Source: Paucibacter sp. B2R-40
GTDB taxonomy: Bacteria > Pseudomonadota > Gammaproteobacteria > Burkholderiales > Burkholderiaceae_C
DNA: 64,000 bases
Direction of reading: 5' to 3'
Assembly: GCF_025717555.1 (NCBI RefSeq)
Contig: NZ_JAJIRP010000006.1
Coordinates: 186,243-250,242 of the forward strand
Part shown: in pieces, positions 27,561 to 35,873 of the stretch
Position numbering within the stretch: position 1 is the stretch's first letter
How the letters are laid out: each line of letters begins with the position of its first letter
The notes under the pieces: generated by a model
The model's input: only the letters and a program-made list of their open reading frames with translations
Told to the model about the DNA's origin: nothing
Database searches by the model: none
Translations under genes and position numbers: made by a program

Positions 27561-30068
27561 ATGTCTTCGCTAAAACTGGCCCCAGGCGGCCAATTCCTAA
27601 CTCAATGGCTCAGCGCCACCGGCGCCGCCCTCTTGCTCTGTGTCTACGCCCAAGCGGCACCCTCGACCGAGCAAGCACATAGCGCAATTGCGGCGCAGCA
27701 GCGCCAAAACCTGTTGCCGAATGACCCCGGCGCGCCTCGCCCAGGTAGCCACGCCGCACGCCTGGGCGTGCACCCGGCCCAGTTGCCTTTGCGCCGCGCG
27801 GACGACGCCGTCGCACAACGCCAGCGCATCGGCGAAGCGCCAACAGTCACTGATGCGAGCAGCCTGCCGGCCTCGGCCCAGGCGGCTTTGGCGGTGCAAA
27901 ACGGCAGCACTATGCGGCAACTCGCCGCCGGCGCCGCTGCTCCACTGGCCTGCAGCGGCACCGACTTTGTCGGCAAGAGCGGCGCCGCCTTGATCGCCTT
28001 CATCGACGCCGCCGATCTGCGCGGCTGCATGTACCAGCTCTACTACGGCTCGGCCACCGACTACGCCACAGTCTTCAGCGATGCCAACATCATCACCGTC
28101 TCCAAGACCCTGAAGGCACGCGCCGAGCAGTACCCCGGCAACAACAGCAACAAGGCGATGAATCTGTTGTCCTTTTTGCGCACCGCGGGGTATTGGAGTT
28201 ATCTATCGGTCTATGGCGACGCAGCCAACGGCATCCCGGCCGGCAGCCGCGTGATGATGAATACAGCGCTCGGCGCGCTCAAACAATTGATCGCCTCACC
28301 GCGCTTTTACGACAGCACCGAGGACAACGCCTACTTCGTCAGCGAGGTCTTCAAAACCGTCTCATCGGGCTTCGCGCGCGCTTACGCGCCGGCTGCCAAA
28401 CGCTGGCTCGATCAGGTGCAGCCGGCCACGACCAAGATCGGCTACTGGACCAATGACGCCATCTTGAGCGCGATGAATGTGCTGTATTACGGCGAGTACC
28501 AGGCCGACTACCGCGCCGCAGTGGCCGCCGACGGCAGCTATGCGCAGACCCTGAGCGCCTTCCTCAGCCGCAATCTCAGCCTGCTCGGCAGCAACGAGAG
28601 TTACCACCTCGCCAATGCCATGGGCGAGCTCTTGCGCTTTGTGCAATACCCTGCCTTGAGCGCCCCAACCCGCAGCCTGGGGCTGAGCCAGATGGCGCAT
28701 TTCCCGGTCACTGATGACAACACCATTGACGTCTGGATGCGCGCGGCCAGCATGGTCGACCAATACGATGCCAGCAACTGCGGCCTCTACGGCACTTGCA
28801 ATGGCTATGAGACGGTTGCGCAGCTGAAGCTGCCGATCCGCTATGCCTGCGGCAGCCAATACACGATACGAGCGCAAGCGATGACGCCGGCTCAGCTGGC
28901 CGGCAGCTGCGCCAGCATCAGCCATCAAACGGCTTACTTCCACGCCTTGATGGGCACCGATGCAGAGCACCCGGTTGCCGACGACCACAATGAGACGCTG
29001 GAGCTTGTGGTGTTCGACAGCGCCAACCAATACAAACGCTTTTCCGGCTATCTGTTCGGCAACGACACCAATAACGGCGGCATGTATCTGGAGGGCTACC
29101 CGAGCGAGCCCGGCAATCAAGCCCGCTTCCTGGCGCACCGGGCTGACTGGTTGGGAGAATTCGAGATCTGGAATCTGAACCACGAATTTACCCATTACCT
29201 GGACGGACGCTACAACATGCGGGGCAATTTCGGCGACTACCCGCTGGAGCTGGGCGACGGCGCCGTCGCCAACTCCGCCGTTTGGTGGATCGAGGGTGTG
29301 GCCGAATATGTGTCCTACAGCTACAGGCGCGCCTACTACGCCGACGCGACCTCACGTGCCCAGACCGCGCCGCTGCCCTTGAGCGAGCTGCTGAGGAACA
29401 CCTACTCCAGCGGCCAGACCCGCGTCTATAACTGGGGCTATCTGGCGGTGCGCTACATGCTGGAACGCCAGCTTGAGCAGGACGGCGCCTTCTTGCCCAA
29501 GATGCGGGCCGGCGACTATGCCGCCTACAGCGAGCAAATCTCGGCCCTTGGCACCTCATTGGACGCGGACTTCAGCCACTGGCTCAGCCAATGCGTCGGC
29601 GGCGGTGATATTGCGAGCTCCACCTGTCTGAGCCAGCGCGCCAGCACCTTGCCGCTGCTAACGCCAAATGCCTTGGGCGAATGCAATCTCAGCGCCAGCA
29701 ACCGGCTGGCCAATGGCTGCGCGCGCAGCTTGACCCCGGGCTCGGTGATGCAGTTCGCCATCCCCTCCAGTTCCTGGGCGCAAAGCATCTTCACGCTCAG
29801 CGGCGTGAGCGGCAGCGCCGACATCTATGTCCGCGCCGACGGCTGGGCCAGCCCCAGCAACTACGGCGATATGGCCAGCAGCAGCGGCGGCAAGGTTTCC
29901 GTCAAGGTGCCGACCGGCAGCAGTGGCTGGAGCTATGTGACCGTGGTCCCGCGCAGCGGCTTCACCAAAGCCACTTTGCGCGGCATGTTCAGCGAGTTGC
30001 CCTTTGCTGCAGCAAGCAAGCCTGGCAAGTCAAAAGTTGCCCCTGGCCAAACATCAGCAAGCCATTAA
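27561..30068 (+). CDS. Secreted M9-family collagenase (Vibrio-type)
   Basis: An 835-residue zinc peptidase that would cleave collagen-like triple helices outside the cell. Signal region residues 14-33 (LTQWLSATGAALLLCVYAQA). A propeptide is followed by the M9 N-terminal helical domain (CSGTDFVGKSGAALIAFID), then the catalytic domain with NNGGMYLEGYPSEPGNQ, the zinc motif HEFTH at residues 541-545 and WWIEGVAEYV with the likely third ligand Glu578. The C-terminal ~110 residues look like a pre-peptidase C-terminal (PPC) binding domain. It has no PEP-CTERM tail. AGGAG lies 8 bases before the ATG. An AT-rich block at 27419-27471 is its probable promoter region. Confidence 0.93.
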   Translation: MSSLKLAPGGQFLTQWLSATGAALLLCVYAQAAPSTEQAHSAIAAQQRQNLLPNDPGAPRPGSHAARLGVHPAQLPLRRADDAVAQRQRIGEAPTVTDASSLPASAQAALAVQNGSTMRQLAAGAAAPLACSGTDFVGKSGAALIAFIDAADLRGCMYQLYYGSATDYATVFSDANIITVSKTLKARAEQYPGNNSNKAMNLLSFLRTAGYWSYLSVYGDAANGIPAGSRVMMNTALGALKQLIASPRFYDSTEDNAYFVSEVFKTVSSGFARAYAPAAKRWLDQVQPATTKIGYWTNDAILSAMNVLYYGEYQADYRAAVAADGSYAQTLSAFLSRNLSLLGSNESYHLANAMGELLRFVQYPALSAPTRSLGLSQMAHFPVTDDNTIDVWMRAASMVDQYDASNCGLYGTCNGYETVAQLKLPIRYACGSQYTIRAQAMTPAQLAGSCASISHQTAYFHALMGTDAEHPVADDHNETLELVVFDSANQYKRFSGYLFGNDTNNGGMYLEGYPSEPGNQARFLAHRADWLGEFEIWNLNHEFTHYLDGRYNMRGNFGDYPLELGDGAVANSAVWWIEGVAEYVSYSYRRAYYADATSRAQTAPLPLSELLRNTYSSGQTRVYNWGYLAVRYMLERQLEQDGAFLPKMRAGDYAAYSEQISALGTSLDADFSHWLSQCVGGGDIASSTCLSQRASTLPLLTPNALGECNLSASNRLANGCARSLTPGSVMQFAIPSSSWAQSIFTLSGVSGSADIYVRADGWASPSNYGDMASSSGGKVSVKVPTGSSGWSYVTVVPRSGFTKATLRGMFSELPFAAASKPGKSKVAPGQTSASH

Positions 30069-30131
30069 ATCCATCAAGGGCGGCGCATCAACTCCAAAGC
30101 AGGCGTCGCCTACTCTTCAGAGAGAAAATCC

Positions 30132-30788
30132 ATGAAACCACGCAACACCCTCATTGCACTGGCAGCCGCTGCCATGCTCAGCCTGCCCGCCCAGGCGGAA
30201 ATCCTGGTCTTCCATTCGCAAGCTGCCTTCCAGGCCGCCAGCAGCGGCCTGGGCAGCGACAGCTTTCAAGGCCTCAGCACCGGCGAGGCGCTCAGCGGTC
30301 CGCTGTTGCGCCAAGCCGGCGACCAGGCCTACCGCGTCAGCGCGCTGGACGGCATCGAGAACCAGTTCTACCCGGTGGAGGGGGAGAACGGCGCGGTTTG
30401 GCTGTCAGCCAACCGCAGCCAAGCGCATCTGCTGTTTGATGGCTTCAACGCTGGCGTGCGCGCCATTGGCGGCAACTTTCTCGCCACCACCTATTTGGGT
30501 GAACCTTGGGCTGATGCGCGCCTGAACATCACGCTTACCGATGCCAGCGGCCAGCACCTGCAGCAGCTGGATCTGTCCAGCGCCAGCGGCTTCTTGGGCT
30601 TTATCAGCACCGATCAATTGACGAGTTTTGACATCGCCTTGTTCGACAGCAATTTGGCAGTCTTCCCGACCGTGCAGGACTTCAGCCTGGGTCTGGCCGC
30701 TGCTGTGCCTGAGCCCACGCCAGCAGCGCTGCTCTTGGCCGGATTGGGGCTGCTGGCTTTGCGGCAACGCCGCAGCTGCCAAGCCTGA
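30132..30788 (+). CDS. PEP-CTERM sorting domain protein
   Basis: A 218-residue exported protein: signal peptide MKPRNTLIALAAAAMLSLPA ending in AQA, a ~165-residue body of beta-type sequence (FHSQAAFQAAS, FQGLSTGE) typical of small PEP-CTERM proteins, and tail VPEPTPAALLLAGLGLLALR with RQRR. GAGAG lies shortly upstream of the ATG. The gene follows the collagenase gene by 63 bp on the same strand and may be in its operon. No catalytic motif is visible. Confidence 0.9.
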   Translation: MKPRNTLIALAAAAMLSLPAQAEILVFHSQAAFQAASSGLGSDSFQGLSTGEALSGPLLRQAGDQAYRVSALDGIENQFYPVEGENGAVWLSANRSQAHLLFDGFNAGVRAIGGNFLATTYLGEPWADARLNITLTDASGQHLQQLDLSSASGFLGFISTDQLTSFDIALFDSNLAVFPTVQDFSLGLAAAVPEPTPAALLLAGLGLLALRQRRSCQA

Positions 30789-30830
30789 GGGTGGCGTAGC
30801 ATGGCTGCAAACTCAATGGAGATGTCAGCC

Positions 30831-31322
30831 ATGCGAATGCTTCTCGCCAGCCTAGCCCTTTGCTTGCCATGGGGCTTGGCGCTCGCCCAGGCGCAGCCAC
30901 CCTCAGCGGCCCTCAGCACCACAAGTACGACCAGTCCGATCTACAACGCTGAAATGGCAAGTGCCGTCGGCGCTGACGACTACGGCATGAAAAAGTATGT
31001 GCTGGTGGTCCTGAAAACCGGGCCATCGCCCATGCCTGCTGGCGCAGAACGCAGCGCGATGTTCAAAGGGCATTTTGCCAATATCAATCGCCTGGCCGCC
31101 GAGGGCAAGTTGGCCCTGGCCGGGCCTTTTGACGGCGTGGACGGCTGGCGCGGCCTGTTCATCCTGGCCGTCAGCGACATCGAAGAAGCCAAGCAGCTGA
31201 CTCAGACCGACCCCGTCATCAGCAGCGGCGAGATGGTGGCCGAGTATCACAAGTATTACGGCTCGGCGGCGCTGATGCTGGTGAATGACGCGCACAAGAA
31301 ACTGGCGAAGAAGAGCTTTTGA
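30831..31322 (+). CDS. Secreted YciI-like domain protein
   Basis: A 163-residue protein with signal peptide MRMLLASLALCLPWGLALAQ and a YciI-like/dimeric ferredoxin-fold domain (KKYVLVVLKTGPSP, HFANINRLAAEGKLALAGPF, LFILAVSDIEEAKQL). YciI domains are normally cytoplasmic; exported versions are found in several proteobacteria and Bacteroidetes, role unknown. I prefer ATG 30831, which has GGAG nine bases upstream; an in-frame ATG at 30801 adds ten residues. It lies downstream of two secreted-protein genes and converges on the M9-like gene. Confidence 0.82.
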   Translation: MRMLLASLALCLPWGLALAQAQPPSAALSTTSTTSPIYNAEMASAVGADDYGMKKYVLVVLKTGPSPMPAGAERSAMFKGHFANINRLAAEGKLALAGPFDGVDGWRGLFILAVSDIEEAKQLTQTDPVISSGEMVAEYHKYYGSAALMLVNDAHKKLAKKSF

Positions 31323-31370
31323 GCCCACCTCACTCGGATTGATTCAGCGAACGAGGTTTGCGATGCCGCG

Positions 31371-32366
31371 CTACTTCAATGCTGTCTGCGTATGCGGCTG
31401 CGTCTGGGTAGGCGCAGAATTCAAACTCTCCAACCATTTCGCAAACTCCGCGTCCAAGCTGCTGCCCCAGCCGCGCAGCAAGGCTTGGTAGCGGGGGTAG
31501 TCGCCGCTGCGCGTGAAGCTCAACATCTGCTCCAGCCGCGGGCGCTGCTGCTCCAGCATGAAGCGGGCGGCCAAATAACCCCAAGCATAGACGCGCTCAT
31601 CGCCGCTATTGCTCATATAGCCGGTGTCAAACAACTGGCTCAGGCTGAAGACCTTGCTGCCGGCCAACTTCAAGGCTCTGGGGTGATCGGCGCCGCGCGC
31701 GATGTACTCGGCCACGCCTTCGGTCCACCAGATCAGATAGGGTGTTTGCGGCGCTGGCTTGGCGCAATTCTCCGGCGGCTCATGGGAGTCATGCAGATTG
31801 GCGCAAAAGTCACCATAGAGGTTGAAGCGCCCATCCAGATAATGCACATACTCGTGCCCAAGATTGCGCACGCTGCCGTCCTTGTTCTGGTTGGCAACAA
31901 ATTCGGCGCGATTGCCGGTCTGCTCGGGCAGGCCTTCCAGGTACATGCCGCCGTTATTCGTCGGCATATTGAAATGCGCGCCCGCATAACGAATAAATTC
32001 ATCGGCAGAGGCATAAATATTGGCGCGCAAGGAGTTGTTCAAGTCATGCTTGACCGGCTTGCCCTCGGTGCCGAACACCCGGTGAAAGCGAGCCTCGATA
32101 TCGGCCAACTCTTGGCAGATGGCCTGCTCTTGCTGGGGGCTCAAGGCTTGGGAGCGCAAGTCCAGCGTGGCGCTGCAGCGATAGCCGCGACTCAAGACCT
32201 GGTCCGTGCCGCCTAGCTCAACCGCGACTGGCTTGACTTCAACTGCGGTATGGACTTCAGCGGCAACCGCTTGCGTCGCCGCCAAGAATCCCAGGCTCAG
32301 CAGCAAGCTGATGGCCACACAAACATCCCTGCACGCAAGCGTGCCGGCAGCCGCAAATTGGTTCAT
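31371..32366 (-). CDS. Stand-alone M9-like (collagenase catalytic domain) secreted peptidase
   Basis: A 331-residue protein that contains only the catalytic module of M9 collagenases. Signal segment residues 18-36 (AISLLLSLGFLAATQAVAA). It shares the block NNGGMYLEGLPEQTGNRAEF and the zinc motif HEYVH (residues 171-175) followed by YLDGRFNLYGDF, then WWTEGVAEYIARG with the third ligand. It lacks the N-terminal helical domain and the C-terminal binding domain of the nearby full-length enzyme, so it may act on smaller peptides. ATG 32366 is preferred to 32393, which has no ribosome site. AT-rich sequence upstream (32403-32435) is its likely promoter. Confidence 0.88.
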   Translation of the reverse strand: MNQFAAAGTLACRDVCVAISLLLSLGFLAATQAVAAEVHTAVEVKPVAVELGGTDQVLSRGYRCSATLDLRSQALSPQQEQAICQELADIEARFHRVFGTEGKPVKHDLNNSLRANIYASADEFIRYAGAHFNMPTNNGGMYLEGLPEQTGNRAEFVANQNKDGSVRNLGHEYVHYLDGRFNLYGDFCANLHDSHEPPENCAKPAPQTPYLIWWTEGVAEYIARGADHPRALKLAGSKVFSLSQLFDTGYMSNSGDERVYAWGYLAARFMLEQQRPRLEQMLSFTRSGDYPRYQALLRGWGSSLDAEFAKWLESLNSAPTQTQPHTQTALK

Positions 32367-32444
32367 CGTGCTCAACTCTGTCTCCCCGCTCATGCGTCCA
32401 AATCACTAATATATCTGAAATATAAGTTGTATTTGAATCACGGA

Positions 32445-32755
32445 GCAGCGAGCAAACCCGTAAACCACCGCGCAGCTCAGCGCAAGCGATCGTGCATGCG
32501 CAAGGCCGTGCTGAAACAAGGCCAATGACTCGGCCGAGTTGGCCCAAAGGTGCTCAGCACGCCCAACAAATCGGCGACCAAATAAATCATTGGGCCGTGG
32601 CCATTGCAAGCCATGGCCATACCGATCACGCGCCAAGCGGCCAGATGGGCCATCGGCATACCGAGCGCAAAGCCAGCGAAGCTGGTGCAAGGGTGATTGC
32701 GCCACATGCTGGTATTCCAGCGCAGCGCTGGCGCCAAGCTTCGAGTCGCTGTTGC
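32445..32755 (-). pseudogene. crcB: Decayed second crcB (fluoride channel) gene
   Basis: Read on the minus strand, one frame gives APALRWNTSMWRN, then FAGFALGMPMAHLAAWRVIG and MAMACNGHG, ending LLGVLSTFG; after a single frameshift near 32542 the next frame continues ANSAESLALFQHGLAHARS. These align in order with the intact CrcB encoded 1.1 kb away (GALARWGTGLWLN, YAGFPLG, IGMAMAWFGRS, GGLTTFSAFSAESLSLLQRG). A one-base deletion after the TTF motif explains the shift. No usable start was seen. It is a relic of an earlier crcB duplication, not a working channel. Confidence 0.8.
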
Positions 32756-32960
32756 CAACAAGCCCGGCACCCTGGCCGTCCAAGCGGCAATGCCCCCCTT
32801 GCTTGGGGGGATGCCGCCTCTTTCACCCCCTCAAACTAGGGGGATCGAGAGCCCAATTGCCCGCTTGCACACCAGACAATGCAGACATCGCAGGAAGTTG
32901 GGATTGACCGGCTTTCAAGAATGTGGTCGCTATCCTCCCCTGTTAACTGGAATAAGTCTT

Positions 32961-33710
32961 ATGCAAACCCAACTCCGCACCCTCGCAACTGCTGTTGCCC
33001 TGACGCTGTCAGCTGCCACAGCGTTTGCCGCGCCTGCTCTGCTGACCGTCGGTTCGGCCGACTTCAGCAGCGCCACCAGCGGCCTGGGTTGGGGCAATAA
33101 TGCTTGGGCCACTGCGGCCGCCAGCTTCCAGAATGGCCAGCTGCTGCTCAGCGGCACAAACGAAAACGCAGCCACCCGAAAGCTGAACAACAGCATTAGC
33201 TCTGCAGTGCGAGTGGAATTCGACCTCAGCTTCAGCGGCGTACTGAGCAGCAACGACTTTGCCGCCCTGTGGTTCGGCAACTCGAACGGTCCCAATATCG
33301 GCTTGAAGGCCAACTGCGGCGGCAACTGCAGCAACGACTTGTTTGTGCGCGGCAGCGGCAGCGCCGGCTCTTTCGCGAATAACTTCGACATCAGTAACAA
33401 CACCGTGTACCACCTGATGGGCTTGCTGGAAAAAACCGGCAAGAGCGCAAACTACGACAGTTTCAAGCTCTGGGTTAACCCCAGCGAAACCGAGCGTGTG
33501 CAGCTGACCGGCGCCGATACCTTCTCGAACTTGACCTCAAACCTGAGCAGTTTTGACAAGATCGGCTTTCGCACCGCCAACCTCACAGGTAACGACCGGG
33601 TCAGCATCGACAACCTGAACATCAGCGTGGTGCCCGAGCCCGCTTCGTTGGCCTTGACCGGGCTTGGCCTGGCACTCCTGGCCTTCACCAAGCGTCGTCG
33701 CGTAGGCTGA
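32961..33710 (+). CDS. PEP-CTERM sorting domain protein
   Basis: A 249-residue exported protein with signal peptide MQTQLRTLATAVALTLSAAT ending AFAAP, a concanavalin-like beta-sandwich-type body (FDLSFSGVLSSNDFAALWFG, KLWVNPSE, KIGFRTAN) and tail VVPEPASLALTGLGLALLAF plus KRRR. The body resembles the LamG-like domains common in PEP-CTERM proteins, suggesting a role in binding polysaccharide or matrix. The frame is open further upstream through the crcB relic, but only this ATG gives a signal peptide. A strong terminator follows. Confidence 0.9.
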   Translation: MQTQLRTLATAVALTLSAATAFAAPALLTVGSADFSSATSGLGWGNNAWATAAASFQNGQLLLSGTNENAATRKLNNSISSAVRVEFDLSFSGVLSSNDFAALWFGNSNGPNIGLKANCGGNCSNDLFVRGSGSAGSFANNFDISNNTVYHLMGLLEKTGKSANYDSFKLWVNPSETERVQLTGADTFSNLTSNLSSFDKIGFRTANLTGNDRVSIDNLNISVVPEPASLALTGLGLALLAFTKRRRVG

Positions 33711-33770
33711 TTCGCAGGCGGCCTTGGCAGATCCCCCTCTGCCAAGGCCCGTCCGCACTGCCGCATAAGC

Positions 33771-33804
33771 AAAAGGCTCGTCTCATGGACGAGCCTTTTT
33801 TTTT
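33771..33804. terminator. Intrinsic terminator between PEP-CTERM gene and crcB (bidirectional)
   Basis: AAAAGGCTCGTC pairs with GACGAGCCTTTT around TCATG and runs into nine or more T residues on the plus strand and AAAA/TTTT on the other, so it can end transcription of both convergent genes. An additional 12-bp perfect hairpin (33720-33731 with 33738-33749) lies just after the PEP-CTERM stop. Confidence 0.85.
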
Positions 33805-33854
33805 GGGGCTCAAAGCAGCCCGGTCGAGCCGCGCTGAATGCCTGCTGATTGCCA

Positions 33855-34232
33855 TCAAGCCCGCAATAGCCGCATCCCGATGGCCGCGCAGGCAAGCCCG
33901 CCCAGCATATGGGCGCCGGCATGCGTGAGCAGCAGACCGTAGTGGCCGCGCTGCAGCAGACTCAAGGACTCGGCCGAGAAGGCCGAAAAAGTGGTCAGCC
34001 CACCCAAAAAGCCGGTGACCAGTAAGAGCTTGAGTAAATCGTTGGGGCTGCGGCCAAACCAGGCCATCGCCATGCCGATCAAGAATCCACCGACCAGATT
34101 GACGGCCAAGGTACCGAGCGGAAAGCCGGCATAGCTGGCGTTCAGCCAAAGACCTGTGCCCCAACGCGCCAACGCCCCGACGGCCGCACCACCGGCGACG
34201 GCCGCCGCCTGCAGGAATATCGCCGTCGTCAT
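33855..34232 (-). CDS. crcB: Fluoride ion channel CrcB/Fluc
   Basis: A 125-residue, four-helix membrane protein that exports fluoride as a dual-topology dimer. The signature GFLGGLTTFSAFSAES is intact, as are NLVGGFLIGMAMA and the ALARWG near the N-terminus. The start at 34232 overlaps the stop of moaE (ATGA), so crcB is translationally coupled to moaE, an order seen in other Burkholderiales. No fluoride riboswitch could be recognised upstream. A broken second copy lies at 32445-32755. Confidence 0.93.
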   Translation of the reverse strand: MTTAIFLQAAAVAGGAAVGALARWGTGLWLNASYAGFPLGTLAVNLVGGFLIGMAMAWFGRSPNDLLKLLLVTGFLGGLTTFSAFSAESLSLLQRGHYGLLLTHAGAHMLGGLACAAIGMRLLRA

Positions 34233-34714
34233 ACGCGGGCGTTGCTCGAGACCAAGCCCCAGCGCGCCAGCGCCGCGTCGTCGCTGTCTCGCGCATCGAC
34301 CCACTGGGCGCCCTCGGGCGTGGTTTCCTTCTTCCAGAACGGCGCCTGCGTCTTCAGATAGTCCATCAAAAACTCGCAGGCCTGAAAAGCCTGACCGCGA
34401 TGCGCCGAGGCCACCAGCACCAACACGATCTGATCACAGGCCAACAAGGCGCCGACGCGGTGAATCACCCGCGCGGCGCGAATATCAAAGCGCGCAAAGG
34501 CCGCGTCAATCATGCGCTCGATCGCCGCTTCGGTCATGCCGGGGTAATGTTCCAACTCCATGGCGCTGACGTTCTGGCCATGACTGGCATCTCGCACGGT
34601 GCCGACAAAAGCCACCACGGCACCTATACCGCCGTCTTGCCCACGCAGGGCCAGCGTTTGCGCGCCCAGATCAAAGTCTTCGGTCTGAATGCTGACACGG
34701 GGAATTTTCTTCAT
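34229..34714 (-). CDS. moaE: Molybdopterin synthase catalytic subunit MoaE
   Basis: A 161-residue enzyme that transfers sulfur from MoaD thiocarboxylate to precursor Z to give molybdopterin. Characteristic blocks are GAVVAFVGTVRD, MELEHYPGMTE, VIHRVGALLACDQIVLVLV and the catalytic lysine region APFWKKETTPEG. ATG 34714 is the start; the frame stays open upstream but that part overlaps the divergent SPFH gene. The partner moaD, usually immediately upstream, is not here: the next gene upstream is divergent, so moaD must be elsewhere. Confidence 0.95.
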   Translation of the reverse strand: MKKIPRVSIQTEDFDLGAQTLALRGQDGGIGAVVAFVGTVRDASHGQNVSAMELEHYPGMTEAAIERMIDAAFARFDIRAARVIHRVGALLACDQIVLVLVASAHRGQAFQACEFLMDYLKTQAPFWKKETTPEGAQWVDARDSDDAALARWGLVSSNARV

Positions 34715-34822
34715 GGCGGAATTGTGCCTGCACCCGACGGTGAAAATCACCCACAGGAGGGAGTAAAACCCGGCCACAGATGTCGCATACTGCTGCGCAC
34801 GCCTACAACCAAGGAGCACGCC

Positions 34823-35866
34823 ATGGGACTGATGGACTTCATCAAGAAACAGTTCATAGACATTATTCAGTGGACCGAAGACACCGACGGTACGCTGGCC
34901 TGGCGCTTCCCCATGGCTGATATGGAAATCCAGCAAGGCGCCTCGCTGACCGTGCGCGAGTCGCAGGTCGCCGTCTTCGTCAATGAAGGCAAGGTTGCAG
35001 ATATGTTTGGGCCCGGCATGCACAAGCTGACGACGCAGACGCTGCCGATCCTGACCTATCTGAAGAACTGGGACAAGCTGTTCGAGTCACCCTTCAAGAG
35101 CGATGTCTACTTCTTCAGCACCCGCCAGCAAATCGATCAGCGCTGGGGCACCCAGCAGCCGGTGACGATTCGCGACAAGGATTTTGGCGCGGTGCGCTTG
35201 CGCGCCTTTGGCAACTTCGCCTATCGCATCGGTGACGCCAAACTGTTTCACACCGAGATTTCCGGCACGCGCGAGCGCTACAGCGTGCAAGACCTGGACG
35301 GCCAACTGCGCGGCATGATGCTGCAGCACATCAGCGACGCGGTCGCCCAGGCCGGCATCCCTTTTCTTGACCTGGCCGCCAATCAGGTGGAATTTGCCAA
35401 ACAGTTGCAAACCGTCACGGCGCCAGAGTTCGAGAAAATTGGCCTGAAGCTGGAGAGCGTGACGCTGCAAAACGTCTCGCTGCCCGAGGAGTTGCAAAAG
35501 ATCCTCGACCAGAAAATAGGCATGGGCATGATTGGCCAGAACATGGGCCAGTTCATGCAGTACCAAACCGCGCAAGCGATCCCCAAGTTTGCTGAAGGGG
35601 CCGGCAATGGCGGCGGCGGCGGTGGCGTGGCCGGTGACGCGATGGGCCTGGGGGCAGGTCTTGCCATGGGTCAGGTGATGGCGCAGCAATTGCAAGCCGG
35701 TTTGGCGGGTCATGCTGCCCCAGCTGCAGCGGCGACCGCCCCGGTACAAACCGCCGATGACATCATGGCCTTGCTGGAAAAGCTTGGTGATCTGAAGGCC
35801 AAGGGCATCTTGACCGACGAGGAGTTCGCCGCCAAGAAGGCCGAACTGCTGAAGAAGCTCGGCTGA
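34823..35866 (+). CDS. SPFH-domain protein with C-terminal SHOCT motif
   Basis: A 347-residue protein of the bacterial YdjI-like SPFH group (often mis-named virion core protein). It lacks a membrane helix; the SPFH/band-7 domain covers roughly residues 30-240 (LTVRESQVAVFVNEGKVAD, VTIRDKDFGAVRLRAFGNFA), followed by a Gly/Ala-rich linker (AGNGGGGGGVAGDAMG) and a SHOCT domain (LGDLKAKGILTDEEFAAKK). AAGGAG lies 6 bases before ATG 34823. SHOCT and zinc-ribbon tails are typical of this group. It heads a three-gene operon with DUF4178 and DUF350 genes; a membrane-stress role is inferred from such context. Confidence 0.88.
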   Translation: MGLMDFIKKQFIDIIQWTEDTDGTLAWRFPMADMEIQQGASLTVRESQVAVFVNEGKVADMFGPGMHKLTTQTLPILTYLKNWDKLFESPFKSDVYFFSTRQQIDQRWGTQQPVTIRDKDFGAVRLRAFGNFAYRIGDAKLFHTEISGTRERYSVQDLDGQLRGMMLQHISDAVAQAGIPFLDLAANQVEFAKQLQTVTAPEFEKIGLKLESVTLQNVSLPEELQKILDQKIGMGMIGQNMGQFMQYQTAQAIPKFAEGAGNGGGGGGVAGDAMGLGAGLAMGQVMAQQLQAGLAGHAAPAAAATAPVQTADDIMALLEKLGDLKAKGILTDEEFAAKKAELLKKLG

Positions 35867-35873
35867 TTCTCCT

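Noticed and set aside
32730-32790. Short ACT-domain-like string (LRVAVANKPGTLA) on the plus strand.
   Set aside because: Twelve or so residues only, antisense to the crcB relic and without any further ACT domain sequence.
34715-34822. Fluoride (crcB) riboswitch in the moaE-crcB leader.
   Set aside because: The 108 bp divergent region lacks the conserved pseudoknot sequence pattern I would expect.
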